64,000 nt of DNA from Chlorops oryzae (Eukaryota > Arthropoda > Insecta > Diptera > Chloropidae): the NCBI GenBank assembly GCA_020466095.1, contig CM035808.1, forward strand, positions 15,311,785 to 15,375,784, given 5' to 3'. The notes under the pieces are model-generated. The model did no database searches, was not told the DNA's origin, and worked only from the letters and a program-made list of their open reading frames with translations. Below, one piece after another: positions 23,852 to 36,659 of this stretch. The position numbers and the translations under genes were made by a program. The first letter of the stretch is position 1; every line of letters begins with the position of its first letter.

Positions 23852-26264
23852 CTATTTGTAAACGCTTTTAAAAACTATAAAATAAGTGTCACCGGTGGTA
23901 CACTATTCATGGGATTGCCCAAATAGAAAGAATGGAGAATATGCATGATTTTGTTTTTTTTTTTGCTTATACGTTTTCAAAGCTGAATCGATTTAGATAT
24001 ATTTAGGTGTATCGGTCCTTGGTATGATCCTAAGTGACAGACAGTATAGAAGCCATCGACTCAATCGAAGAGCTTCGATTCGACTATCGATCGAACGCTA
24101 GATTAGGAGAGTACCTTTACCTTACCATCCTTAATTATGCCATGTTAAAGACCTGGATTAGTTTGGTCAGATGAAAATGAACTCCTTTCCTTGCTTGTTA
24201 TTTAAAACATATTTTAAATGACTTTCTGGATTCCGCCTTATGTGGTAATATAATTGAAGACCAAACATATAAGGAGCTCCTTTTTCCAATGCACCAGAAA
24301 AACTAAGTTTTTTTTCCATCCCCCACAGCGAAGCGTGTCCACGTCACTCTAATTTCGGCTGTCAAAACCAAAACGTAATAACATGAAATCTCTATGGAAA
24401 TAGTATTGGAACTGAAGGTGTAATGCCGTAAAGAATGTCGATTTTCATTAGCCGAACATTGAGCTGCACGTAAAAATAATTACAAACAACAAAACCCCAA
24501 CAGAGACGGTAAGCAGGGAATGGAGAAATGACTACAGAATATTATTTAATTACTATAGTCATAATTTGTAGCATGCTTTTCGGAGCGATGCGGTTCTTAA
24601 TTTGATTTCGCTGTTATTGACGATGACGTTACTTAGATAAAAAATTAATGATATTTCCTCAGTGATAAAGACGTTCTTAATAGTTTGAAGTAAATAACTT
24701 GAGCTCTTAGTAGAACCAATGAGGGAAATTGTTGCAGATTCTAATTGATTATGGAGTCTAATGCAATATCAATCAATCATTTCATATTGAAAAGGGATCA
24801 AAAGGACTTGGATTTTGTTGTAGTTATGTCTGTGGAAGTTTCTTCTTTTTCGTCTTCATCTTCATCTTCTTTTTCATCTTTATTTTTACACACTCTGAAT
24901 TGGAGAGTTCTTGCTCGAAAGATAGGTCAATGTTTGCTTAGCCAATTGTCTTCCCGCATACGAAATCAGCTAAGAGCACTGAAAATTGTATGCAAATTTG
25001 ATTTGTAACCCCTTTCGAATGGAAAATGAAGTATAAAAAGTGAGAAAAAACAAAAGAAGTTTTCGTAAAGAAACGAATGTATATAAGGCATATCATTGAC
25101 GCTTTTGACTGGTATCATTGCCGACTCGGGACTATCACGCCTCGCATACCTTTGTCTAATTTTAGCCTTTCTGATTGCCGCACGTACCATTGTCCTTCAG
25201 TTGGTTTGGGTGTTCTTTTGCTAAGCTTTTGAATACTTTGTAGTACTGTAAATGTTTCTGTAAACATGGCATGCACCCACGACGATCGGACGCGTTTGTT
25301 TAAGCCGATGAAGAAAGTCAAAAGACAAACGATTCGTACCAGATTCATCCTTTTTTTTTTTTTCTTGCCCCCAAACAATTTTTCGCTTTTCAGACGAGGA
25401 AGAAAAGGTCGATTTTTCCACAAGAAAAGGGTCAATTTTTTACACTCCCTTCTGAATCAAGAATGTTGTGGATACTTCGGGCAAGTGTATCGCATGACAA
25501 ACGCGTAGGAAGACAAGAGGACCGACCCTTTATTTGGAAGTTTGTTCGTGGTAATTGTATATCATTTTCAAAGATTAAGGGATTTCTTTTGTTCTCCTTT
25601 TCCCCATTCTTTTCGTTCGTATCTCCGCCTGTAAAGGTATTTTTTTGTTATTTGGAAAAATTTCAACAGCATTCAGAGCTGTTAAATTAGAGTGGCCAGA
25701 AAAGTATTTTACGGCATATTAAAGGAATTTTTAAGTAGGTACTTGCGATGTTCAGTGACTGTTTTCATGTTGAGACTTGTAAGCCCCACTTGTGTTAAAT
25801 ACCTTTATTGAGATGGTAAGCCTTTTTATTATGCATGCCTAAGTAAATATATACCTACCTACATTCTTTTTTTCAAGAAGGGTTCATTCTGTTTTAGACA
25901 ATAATGTAGACGTTTTTTGAGTTTTCTTTTTAAATTCGAATAAAAATAATGGAAAACATTGGAAGAGTTTTTAGTGCCAGAGCTATTTTCAGATTAGTGA
26001 CAAGCTGTGAGACAGTGTGAATTATCTAATTAAACGTACTCAAAGCACACCTTAACAGATTTAAATTCTTCATATTTATATTTTTGACAGATTTTTTTGT
26101 CCTCTAGATTTCAGACCTAGTATTCGCATGTCATCTAATGGTTCTAACATATCACATGCACAGTAAAAACCTTTTTGGTTTAAATAAGGAGAGAGAAAAA
26201 ATTGAGAATTTTTTGTATGAATTATTTTTTTAAAAATATATGCATAGAACAAAAAGAAATGAGA
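23852..26264. other. 2.4 kb without a supportable gene
   Basis: AT-rich, with a TTC/TCT-rich stretch at 24840-24890. Nearby open frames derive from this simple sequence. No other feature seen. Confidence 0.5.
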
Positions 26265-26332
26265 GACATCGCCTTACAATCTGATGCCGGCGAGTTCAAT
26301 CCCCGGTCAGGCGAGCGTCATGTTTTTTTTTT
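26265..26332 (+). repeat. tRNA-like fragment followed by a T run
   Basis: Contains GAGTTCAATCCCCGG, which resembles a pol III B box and T-arm, and is followed by a run of 12 T from 26323 that could act as a pol III terminator. No convincing acceptor stem or anticodon arm is visible. It could be a tRNA relic or a SINE head. Confidence 0.3.
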
Positions 26333-26786
26333 TTAAGAATAAGTAGATAATAATAATGTATTATAATAAAAACTTAAGAGGAATAAAACGCTTGCAAAAG
26401 CAACCTTTTTATGAAAAAAAAAAAATAAAAGAAAGATTCCTGGATTCCAGGAACTTATAGGAATTCTTGAAACAGCAGACATGACAACACACGGGTTTTG
26501 AAGGCAGGATCGATACTTCAAAACTTTATCGATGATGGCAACTATGTTTTCTCCTTCCCGAGTAGATCAATTTTTCCTTTTTCCAAGTTCACAATTTAGT
26601 TTACCTTTTCTAAGCCCCAAATTTTCCACAATTTTTTTCGCCTGCGACAGGGTTCGAAATCGGGCTTTTCAGAATGCTAAGCAAAATCGCTTCCGGTACG
26701 ACAACAAGCGATATCATTCGCGCATGCTAGATTTTTTATATCAACGTTCGAGAAAATCGAACTACAGAGGCCTCGTATGTATGTAT

Positions 26787-27052
26787 GATAGCTATATAGG
26801 TAGGTAGGTTGAAGTGGCTGCCACTTAGGCCGTAAATTGGCCCATTGTGATACCAAGGAGGTTTTCTTGTGTTTGTGTGAGTGTATGTCTTTTTTTGTAG
26901 TGTGGCCCAAACATGCGATTTTTTTAAAAACCAGTGCTAGGCTTGGAACATTACACTCCGTTTCGCCTTTGCCGGGAATCGAACCTCGAACCCTGGGATC
27001 AAGAGCATAGCACGCACCCGCTACGGTATCCCAGAGCCACGATAGCTATATA
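26787..27052 (-). mobile_element. tRNA-derived SINE (type A), intact with 12-bp target duplication
   Basis: The element is 26799-27040 on the minus strand, bounded by GATAGCTATATA at 26787-26798 and 27041-27052. From its 5' end it reads GTGGCTCTGGGATACC, then an A-box-like GTAGCGGGTGCG, then a B-box GGTTCGATTCC, then the body 'aacggagtgtaatgttcc'. The tail TATCACAATGGGCC is followed by GTGGCAGCCAC and a short CCTA repeat. This is the reference copy for the family in this window. Confidence 0.92.
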
Positions 27053-27519
27053 ATCGTGAGAACAATTTGACAATTTGAGAATTTTGTTCGTTTTTGAGAT
27101 CATTTAAAACCAAAAGGTATTAAAATAAAACTTTTTGGTATTGAAATTCAAATGTAATACTAAAGATTTAATTTTATACCGATTGCTTTTAATTTTAAAA
27201 CTTTAGTTTTTACTGAGTGGTAAATAAGTCATTATTAGAATTATTAGTGCCATCAAAAGCTTTGCTGATTTTTACCGAATACCTGGTATTTATTATAATT
27301 TTTTGTATGAAAATAGTTGAACTGACTGTTTAAGGACTCGGAATGGTCGTAGACTAGAAAAAGTTTTAGGTGTAGTTTTAAATTCAAAAGTTATGCACAA
27401 AATATGGAGACTTGAGCTTTTGCTTTGTAAATATTTCCTTCATTAAACAGTAGAAATAGTGACTGAATTAGTAGAATTCTGGAACAAAATTTTTTTGCTG
27501 TCTAAGTGAAACTTTGGTC
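27053..27519. other. No gene seen
   Basis: AT-rich unique sequence between two SINEs. Confidence 0.5.
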
Positions 27520-27698
27520 GACCTCCGTAGCATAGTTGGTTGCGATGCCAAGGCTCTGGGATCAAATCCCAGCTGGGGCATTGATTTCAATTGTGTCATT
27601 TTTTTGTTTCTGTTCTTCCATTTCACGTGGCATCATCACGGCCCCATGTGGGGCCTGATTGTGTTACCCTTGATGGCAGCCACAATAACCAACTTAAT
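27520..27698 (+). mobile_element. SINE with a second tRNA-like head (type C)
   Basis: The head contains an A-box-like TAGCATAGTTGG (about 27528-27539) and a B-box-like GGATCAAATCC (about 27558-27568), with the B-box enclosed in a good T-stem (CTGGG...CCCAG). The tail reads GTGTTACCCTTGATGGCAGC and is followed by CAC. It closely matches the tail of the SINE at 36444-36646 and more distantly that of the type A SINEs. The flanking duplication is not clear. Confidence 0.7.
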
Positions 27699-27713
27699 AA
27701 CTACAAATTTAAT

Positions 27714-27944
27714 GACAAAAAGATCTGCTCGAATTCTAGAGTAGAACCGATTGACATATCTTAGAATCGTCTCAATCATTCGATGGCTCAAAAATATCAA
27801 AGATCATTCGAGTTTTCAATTCTTGAAGCAAAAATATCCATCCCTTCATATGAAATCATTTAACTGGAGTGAGGCAGCGTATCCTTAAGCCCCTCATTAC
27901 CATATAAGCACATTAACTCCACAAATGAATAATAAATTTTTCAG
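27714..27944 (+). repeat. Unclassified dispersed repeat, copy 1
   Basis: Aligns along its length with 33694-33894. Shared blocks include 'gacaaaaagatctgctcga', 'attcgatgg', 'aaatcattt', 'agtgag.cagcg.atcctt' and a closing 'tttcag'. No inverted termini, A-tail or coding frame are seen. Confidence 0.65.
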
Positions 27945-30900
27945 CCCAAATGCTTAAAACGAAGTTAAAAGCGCTGAGTAAATGAGAATGGAAAAAAATG
28001 AATTGAAATAATAAAAACGGGAAAATCTGAAAAAAATAAAGTCATAAAGTGTTGTTTAATGGTGTTTTTCCACCATTACTTAGACGGCCTTATTATGCTA
28101 ATAAGGTCCTTGTGTGTGCATGTGTGCCTTTAGGTATACGAAAATGCTATGCCTTTGTGTCGAATATCCGCTTCCACATTTTTTTTTTTTTAAGATGCTT
28201 TTGTTGTTTTAGCCTTAAGCCGTATTCACATGTGAAAGGCAGAAGCATTTTTTTTATTGTGGATTTATTCCGAGAAAGGAAAAAATTGTATTTTATGTAA
28301 ATCCGAAAATCGCAACATTGATGCATGTTAAGAAGCAGATTTTTTGTTTGTTATTTTTTCGTGAAGATTACCAAAGAGCGGGGGCGAGAAGGAGTGGGAA
28401 AAGAATTAAAATTCGTAATAAAAATTAAAGTTTAATGAGAAACGATTCACGGGACAAAAGTGTGTAGAGCTTGAATTGAGGGAATTTGGAAAAAGGAGCG
28501 AAAAAAATAGATTGAAATGGAACGAGTCCCATGTGCTTAGCTGACACTGGTTCTGTTTAAATGTGTTTCCAGTTGATTAGCTGAAACGTGAGTGGGGGAG
28601 AGAGCATGAGAGGGGGGAGGGGCTGTGGTAAGTAGCTCCATTGTATGTAAATAAGTGCAAGCAAGAAATTCCTGTCCTTTCTTTCATCTACGCTGACCGC
28701 AAAAAGCGGGCGTTCTGTGTGAATAGCTAAATGCCTAAGACGATCGCAATGCCTGCCCTCGAATAACCACAATTCCTCGACAAACGATTCCCTTCCGACT
28801 GCCATGAACTGCGCACCGTCTACTGTTCGGCTGTGTACCTACTGTTATCCTGAACAGAACTGAACTGTCACTGTGCATTGTTATTTGTTTTTTTTTTTTT
28901 TTTTGGTTGTTGTTGTTGTATCTAAGCGCTTTTCATGTCCTGCGGTGGTCGTTTTGTTTAACGTACGCATAAATCCTCGCACTTGTCCCAAAGGTAAAAC
29001 GTTTTTGCTGATTTTCTTTGTTACTTTCGTTGTGTCTCTGCCGCGAGATAGTGACAATATTATGGCTATCCCGCCATAAAACGATGCGCCGCGACTTCGG
29101 TGTGCTTAATTATGAAGAACGTTGCGCCCCAATGCCGCAGCGCTCAACAGTCGCCGCCACAGTTACCGCATTTAGTCAAACATCCACTCATTTACGTTGA
29201 ATATTTTGTGGCTTTCTGCTGTGTCTGCGTGACAGCTGGGACCGTTTTAAAGTGCCTTTCAATATGCCATATTGCCATACTATATACTTTATACTCAACA
29301 ACAATTTTCTTCATTTTCCCCGGCCGACTTTACGATTTTCCAATTTAAATTTTCATGTCCATATTTGAGTTTCTTGCGTTCAATATTTTGTTTTTCTTTT
29401 CGTTTTTTTTGTTTTTTTGCCGCTTTACTTTTTCACTTTTGCAATATTGGTTCTGAGCTGAGCCTTCCTTACAAGAAAATCCACTCGCCTTGGAAAGTGG
29501 TTAACATGCTCTCTCAAGAATTCAAGATAGCGCATGGCTTGGCGTCAGCTGGTCATGTTCGAACGAGATTTCTTAATCTGACGTTCTAATGAATGTCATA
29601 AATTTATTGTTGAGCACCCTCGAGAGCTGGACCTTTAACTGCTGCTCGAAAATTTTGTCTCCTTTCGATTTTCAATGCGATTGCGATTGTGATTTCAATT
29701 GGCTTCGTTTTGTGTTTATGCCGGCATCGGAATCGGAATCGGCATTGGCAGCCGCTTTTGGCCGCTCTTCAATGCAGTGACTTTTTTCACAAAAAAATTC
29801 TTTTTTTTTTCCTGTTTGTCGTAACCTCATCTACTTACTGCTTCCCTTAATCCAAAAAGAAAGCGACAAAATGTTTTTTTTTTTTCAACAACAATTGAAT
29901 TGTGATTTCTTGTTGTGATTGTATTGCGCTGGCATCTTGACTGTTGTTGTAGAGCAATTTCCCCCGGGGCTAAGTCCTTGCAGTGCAGAGACAAACATTA
30001 GAATGTCATCGTTAAAATTTGTGAGTGAACAAGTCGCCAAACGGAATGGAAGTCAGTTATGGGCATCGTAACGAGAAGACACCGTCCAAGTGGTCAAGTG
30101 AAAAGTTTATTATTTTTTCTTGGCACTTGACAGGACGACATAGGACAATGTCATCGTTTTATATGTGTGCGTGTGTGTGTGTGTGTTTTGCCCGATAACA
30201 ACGTTGGATAACAAGCATAACAATGGCAATTCTGAAAGCTTCAATTTTTTTTGCTTTCGGAAAATTATTTTCACTCGTTTCAAGTCAATCAATGAAAACA
30301 CGAATCGATACATTGGACATTCAGCAATCGACAGGATAAACACATTAACGGGAAGGAGAATTGAGAGTTTCCGAATTGGTGCTTTTGAATTTTGCGGTGC
30401 GAATGATCGATGAGATGGAGAAGATTTTGCTTCATAAAATTAATTTCTTTAGAAGAGCTTGCAGATTCCAAAGTCAAAGTTTTTTTGTTGAAGGTATAAA
30501 AGTTTAGAATGAAAATTTTCGCGGAAAGTCTTAGGAATCCAAAAAGCTTTAAGAGCCCAGAGAAGCTTTTTTGATATAACAATCGAAATTCAAAAGAAAT
30601 AAAATAACAGAAAAGAAAACAAAACTAAAAAATACAAAAAATCTTCTTAAATCACATTCTCGAATTTATTGTGTTTTCCCCCTCATATTTTATTTCCCAA
30701 CGTCTTTGCTCTGGAATCTAATTATTCATTCACTTGTTTTTGTTTGGCGTTATTGTAATTTTTCCTTCTTATTTCCTTTTCCATTTTTTCCATTTTTTTC
30801 CCCATTATTTTCGTTTTCTATTTAGACAGCATTCTCATTCCAAAGACACCCTCGCAGTTAATTTCAAAAGAAAGCATATTGATTTCCCACTGTTGTAGTC

Positions 30901-31501
30901 CTTGAAAGTTCTTCTGGACATAAAAAATGCTTCACGCTCTGTTAATTGGCTTTGATTTAAGGGGCCTTCCTTTTTTTTTTTTTTCTTTTTTTATTCGCGA
31001 GACTTTTGCATTTGTCACTAAGAAAGAGCAGGAAGGAAGTAAGGGAATGACTTAAATACGTTCGGGAATTCTTAATTACATTTAACGACTTTAAGAAAAC
31101 TGGGCTATTTGATTTGACAGCGCTTTGTCGAGCATCATAAGGATGAAACGTCCTCTTGAATTTTTGTGATTGGAATGGAATAAGTGGATTCCATAGCATT
31201 AAATCATTATAAGAAAGAAAGTTTTGAAGCAGTATATATATATTAAGGGTTCAAAGATAAAGGAAAAATTTAATTTCTTAAGATTTATGAAAAAATTTCA
31301 AAAATTTTTATAGCAAAAATTGACCGGGGACATTGCCTTATTGAAATTATCACAGATTGATATTGGTCATCCATTGTAAGAGTTAAAGAAGGTTTCAAAA
31401 TCTCTTTCTTAGGAACTAACTGAATGAAGGTACTAAATTGATTGGAAAGATTACATAGTTTTCAAATAATGACGTTGGCAGTTTTTCGCTAGTCTGAAAA
31501 T
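27945..31501. other. 3.5 kb without a supportable gene
   Basis: AT-rich. GC-richer patches lie at 28560-28840 and 29040-29170 (for example CGCCGCCACAG near 29152), and T runs at 28890-28904 and 29875-29885. A GT microsatellite is listed separately. Short open frames here have no motif or splice context. Confidence 0.5.
30163..30187. repeat. (GT)n microsatellite
   Basis: About 12 units, with one GC interruption at the left edge. Confidence 0.85.
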
Positions 31502-31665
31502 ATCATCATCATGACCATAAGTCGTTAAAGCAGCCCAGGTCGGGCCTTCACCGTCTCGAGCAGTAACCTCCATCTCGTGACACTAACCACCAGTTGTTCA
31601 CAATTTTACTTCCATCTTCGCCACGTAAATAAATATCTAGGAACTGTCTCTTCTTCTTTGCCTTA
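31502..31665 (-). mobile_element. Probable 3' UTR of a non-LTR retrotransposon
   Basis: On the minus strand the segment reads GGTGAAGGCCCGACCTGGGC and then 'tgctttaacgacttatgg', ending in a (ATG)n tail at 31502-31512. This layout is typical of the last part of Jockey/I-type fly LINEs, which often end in TGATGATGATG. No ORF2 remnant could be read upstream. It differs from the LINE end at 1524-1800. Confidence 0.4.
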
Positions 31666-33693
31666 GGGTTGCAGTTTGTATATCTTTTTAAGGACGCTAG
31701 TCTTAGAATGGTATGGCCATTGTGGAATAAGCTGAGCTTGGAATAATTGCAAGGTTATAAATATAATTTTTCTGTGTCCACTCAAGCGACTTTTCTCCCG
31801 AAAAAAAATATGCCAAAATCTGTTTTAAATTAGATGTCCTTTGGGTTACCCAAGGAAGCCAAAATCGCTTAACTTAAGGCGTTATTTGAAATTTTTATTG
31901 CATTCATTCGAATTCGCTTGGGAGAACTTATTGCGTAGGATTTTGAGAAGCACGTGGGTTAAAATTACAACAGCTTAAAAAATAAGGCATATATTTTTCA
32001 GTATCTGCTTCCCACGTTCGGAAATTTTTCAATGATTGATCAGTTCCATTGAAAAGTCATTTTTAGAAATCTTCCATTGAAAACTTTATTTTCTTTTTCT
32101 CTAGAAAGGATATTTAAAATCAAAATAAAACAAAAAACCTTTGAACTTCCAAATGAAGGAGTGAATAAAATTTCTCAAAATTCTTGAAAATACTTGAAAT
32201 ATACCATGGGCTTTTTCATTTTCTCCCATTTACCAGCGCTCTTTCCAAAATTTATATTTCTCAAAATTCTCCGCATATTGATTTCGTATTAAAATAATAT
32301 AGAACTATCGAACTTTTATTTGAAAAATCTTTAATTTTCAAAATGAATTTTATTGAAAGCCCTCAAAGGAATCGAAGGGAATGGCAAATCACCGACACAA
32401 AACTCTAGACTCGCGCAAACTTCGCACAAATTGCCTGAAAAGGACTTCACTCAAAGAATTCGAATGCTCCTTTGCAATCGTAAGAGTCCGAACAACATGT
32501 CCTCATCGCACAAAACGAGCGACTACCAAAATTCGAACAATGGTTTAGCTCCGAAATCGGAAACGGAGTAAAGTCTGAGCTCGCAATTGCGCAGACTCGC
32601 AATTGAAATGGTAAGAAGCCTAGAAAGACTATCCTACTCTCAAAGAAGGACTTCCCTTCGTGTATATAAAAAGCAAGCAAGTAGGAGGCCTCCTTCTAGG
32701 CAAGCGTTGAGAAAATTGAAAATCAACGCCTTCGTGACTTTCCAATCGCCGCAGTCGTAGGCAGCAACAAAATTGCATATTCCAGGGACATTTCGGAAGC
32801 CTTACTGCTTCTGCTTCTGCTCTGGCGGCTATTCCTTCATGTATATGGCTTTCCTATGTTTGCCCGTTCGCTCGCTCGCTCGTTCATTCTCATTTTCCGT
32901 ATTCTGTATATGGACTAAGCACTTCTTATATAAGCAATTACAACACACACAAACGTAAATGCATAAATATGTATACATACATATATATATTTATATGTAT
33001 GTGTATATATCTATATATACTGCTTTATGTATTGCTGTGTATACCTACTTGCATGTGTTTCTTGACATGCATAAGCAAAGCCAAGCGCATTCGTTTACTT
33101 ACCTTTTTTGAGATCCATCAAAGCGAGCGCTTTGGCTGCGTCTTTGCTAGCAGCTCCTTGTTGTTTACTGCCTTGTTAGTTATTTCTGACGTTGTTGTCG
33201 GTTCCGTAGCTGTTGTTTTCGTGTTTGTTGTTGCATTCTCATATTTTTCTTTAATAATTTTAATTAATAAATAAGTGCTAGAAAAATATTTCCTGAGACT
33301 TTCAAATGCATTTTCTGAAGACGAGCCAGAGCTGCAATGCAGGCTAAATGTCATTCCAAGCTCCTTTTGTTTATCGTTCCCTTGCATGCATCTCGCTCTT
33401 ATTAAATGTGATGATGTTGGAAATTTCAAGAATTTTATATAGGTAGTTATTAATAAAAAATAAAAATAAAAATCCATTTCAAGGCGGTGTAACGTATATT
33501 GAGAAAATGTGAAAAAAAAAATGGAAGAGGTGAAGATTTGAAGGGTATGAATATTTCCTCTTTAAGCAAGTTCAAGGAGATGACGACTTGCAGCGGTACT
33601 CTTATAGAAGTCCTTCAGACACTCAAGGAGATATTTATATAAGAAATAGTAGCTGAAATTGTCCCTTTTAGATAAGAAACTTCTTACTTTTGT
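31666..33693. other. 2 kb without a supportable gene
   Basis: AT-rich. An ATAC/GTAT/TA-rich microsatellite lies at 32968-33020 and CGCT/TTCG-type repeats at 32865-32890. A short uninterrupted frame at 32353-32571 has no recognisable motif. Confidence 0.5.
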
Positions 33694-33894
33694 GACAAAA
33701 AGATCTGCTCGAGCTCTAGAATTGGCGTAACCATCGTCTCCAGTATTCGATGGATAAAAAATCTAGAAAAACATTCAAATTTTTAAATCTTTAAGCGAAA
33801 TCCCTTAATATAAAATCATTTGACTAGAGTGAGTCAGCGAATCCTTTATCTCTTCATTACAATATTGGCAGAACACATCTAAAAAATATTTCAG
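33694..33894 (+). repeat. Unclassified dispersed repeat, copy 2
   Basis: Same orientation as the copy at 27714-27944, about 30 nt shorter because of scattered deletions. It shares the same start (gacaaaaagatctgctcga) and the same TTTCAG end. Confidence 0.65.
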
Positions 33895-34170
33895 AGCTCC
33901 TTCAAACTTGAAAAGATGTAGTCCTCTGCCGGAAGATTGAATTGTTGTTTCGAAATCAGCTTTAAAAAGATCTTCAAATTATGAAAAAAAAAGTTCTTTT
34001 GCATTATAACTAGAGATCGGATTTTGAATATTTTGGAATTTTTTTGCATTTAACTGTGCTTTTTGAATACTTTATTCACTGAAGTAGGCTTTTTTTGTTA
34101 ATTTGACAATTCAAAATTTTAATAGGCATATTCGAACTAATTTGGATTTTTTGACTGTGAATTTTTTTAA

Positions 34171-34272
34171 TTTTTTGCATTTTTGTTTGAATTTTTTTGA
34201 ATATTTTTTTGAATTTTTTGAATTTTTTGCTTTTTTTGTTTGAATTTTTTTGAATATTTTTTTGAATTTTTT
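34171..34272. repeat. Tandem duplication of an AT-rich unit of about 52 bp
   Basis: Two consecutive units begin TTTTTTGC (at 34171 and about 34223), and each continues with 'tttgaatttttttgaatatt'. Shorter TTTGAATTTTT copies surround them from about 34040. Confidence 0.7.
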
Positions 34273-34744
34273 TCTCATTTTTTTACATATTCAAATTACG
34301 AGGCATATTTATAACCCTTAAATCGGAGCCAGTATTTGGGCAATTCCATAGAATCATTCTGAAAACTGTAACGCGAGTTACCGGCACTTTTAAGTCTTTA
34401 TTTAGTTAACTACTTCAAGGATCATTTCATTTTTATTTTTTATTTTTTATCTTATATATTTTTCACAAAAAAAAAAAAAAATCAAAGTTACAAATAGTAA
34501 GGAAAACATTGAATAAATGACCAGAAATTTCTTCTGATTGTAACGCGAGCTACCATGGAATCGCCCATTTACATTTTCTAGTATTACCTAAAGCCATGTC
34601 TAAGGATCGTCTGTTTAAGTAGAGTCTTCAAAATTATCATAGACTCGATTAAGCATTTGTATTCAATCCCAGTTTCATGCAATAAGATCAGTATGTGAAA
34701 GTTTTGAAGGTCACTTCAAATCTTCTTATGAAGCATTCCTGATT

Positions 34745-35002
34745 CTCATAATCAGGGCTCGGATTCTGTTGATTTTTACAAATTTAAAGCATATTTTATG
34801 GGGCAAAAATTTGTCTTACTAACATTTTGTGAATAAGTTTTGCGAAGTTGAAGTTCAAAACGCTTTTCTAACTTCAAAAAAATTCATATTGAAGTAAAAA
34901 TTGATTTGAATCTTAACTTTATGTGAGTTGAACAAAATATGTACTCCGAAAAGTATGCTTTAAATTTATAAAAGTCAACAAAATCCGAGCCCTGGTCATA
35001 AT
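34745..35002. mobile_element. 242-bp hAT-type MITE with 8-bp target duplication
   Basis: The element is 34753-34994, from CAGGGCTCGG to CCGAGCCCTG (perfect 10-bp ends). The arms contain 'aaatttaaagcatattttat' and its complement. Flanks are CTCATAAT (34745-34752) and GTCATAAT (34995-35002), seven of eight bases matching. CAGGG ends with an 8-bp duplication indicate hAT. No coding sequence. Confidence 0.9.
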
Positions 35003-36430
35003 ATAACATCAAAATAAGAATTTTCCGCTTATAAGTCTTGTGAAGATTGATAACAGAAGGTAGTAACTATAAATTTAAAAATATTTCGCTTTAATAAGGC
35101 CAAGCAATTTCGATTTTCTTCGCAAAATGACTTTAAGAAAATGAAAGGCATTCTGAAAATGCCTTTTTCGAGCTCATTTATAGCGTGACTACAGAAATTA
35201 GCTGCGGAGAAATGCAATTGCAGCGACGAAACTAACTGACGGTGATTTACGCTTGAAACCGCTAATTCGAGGAGTCCGTACCAGGCACCAGATCAGGCAC
35301 CAGTAAGACCGTAAGTTCGAATGCGCTGATAGCCAATTTCGATAAGTAAGCCCCCGCCTATGACTGCGTTAAAAGCAATGCTTATGTATTTTTTCCTATA
35401 GTTTTTATTTTTCAAATAATCGCAAATGAAAGCAGCCAAACGCTTGAATCGCTGGCTCACTCCTTGTCGTCCTTCGTAAAATTCAAATGCAAAGCTTTGT
35501 AAACTCATAGTTTTGTGCGACAGTTAACAGGGTTAATCGAATAACTGCTACATTAGTGGGGACCCATCATGTTGCATGTTGTCACGTTATTTAGTGGAAA
35601 AAAAGCCTTTGGAAAGCGCCTTTTTCCTGGCAATGTGTCTTTTTTTCTTGAAAAAAAAAAAAAAAAAAACGGGAAATCGTTGACATTAAATGTCGTCTGT
35701 GAAAAGACTTGTTTTATTTATTTTTTTGCTTTTTTTCTTTGACAATTGCAAGCAAAAAGGACCTTGTTCCATGTCGTGTGTAAATCCGTTTACCCTTTTT
35801 CACTTGTTGTTATTATGCCGAGGGTTATTTTCGAAAAACCCCGCATGTTCGGTCTAACGAAGAGGGGGGAAAACATGCTACTGCACTTTTTCTTACAAAT
35901 TGTTGACGTTTAAAGTCATTCTTTTTATGTTTTATTTTTTTTTTCTGACTCTTTTTTCCTGTAACGGAAGCTCAAGCGAAATGCCGTCAGTGTTTGTAAT
36001 CGATTAATTCGATTTAGATTGAAGTTATTGCCTTGAAGACACGTTTTATTGCACAAAAAACAAACAAAAAATCAATGTGATTTACAAAAAACAACAGGAA
36101 ATTCATATAACTCGAGGCACGATTTTCGATTTATTGATATTTTATTGCCTTTCATTTCTTCGGCTTGTAAAACAGGTGTCTTACAAAAAACGTAATTGAA
36201 AGGGTTAGAAATAAATTGAACTTTGTGTCGTGAAAAATTATGTTTTCTTTACGAAAAAACGGGAAATCCTTTTCGATATGGCACTAGGAATAAAAATGAA
36301 AAGGAAAAGGAGGGAGCTATACTTTCTTTTGTAGGTACTCAAAATTCCGACTAGCTTAGAGTGAATGAAGAAGAAACGAGAATCGATAACAATTCAATGG
36401 GATACCTAAAAGTATGTTATCCAATTTTTA
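35003..36430. other. 1.4 kb without a supportable gene
   Basis: AT-rich, with a poly-A run of about 19 at 35651-35669. No motif-bearing frame. Confidence 0.5.
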
Positions 36431-36659
36431 AAAGCGTGGTCTAGGTTAGGTTAGGTAAGGTGAGTGTGGCTGCCACCAAGGGTGACACAGTGAGGCATAA
36501 AATGGGCCCATTGTGATATCACGTATCATGGGAAAATAAAGAAACACCGAAACTGAAGAAACGACAAAAACAACCACGATCTCAGCTGTGAGTCGAACTC
36601 AGGGCCTCTGGCTCCGGAAACTGGCATCTACGACACCGAGGCCGACAAAGCGTGCTCTA
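36431..36659 (-). mobile_element. SINE with a third tRNA-like head (type B), 13-bp target duplication
   Basis: The element is 36444-36646 on the minus strand. It is bounded by AAAGCGTGGTCTA (36431-36443) and AAAGCGTGCTCTA (36647-36659), twelve of thirteen bases matching. The head carries a B-box-like GAGTTCGACTC. The tail reads 'atatcacaatgggcccat', then 'gtgtcacccttggtggcagc', then a CTTACCTAACCTAACC terminal repeat. The tail is shared with 27520-27698 and, more distantly, with the type A SINEs, while the head is different. Confidence 0.88.
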
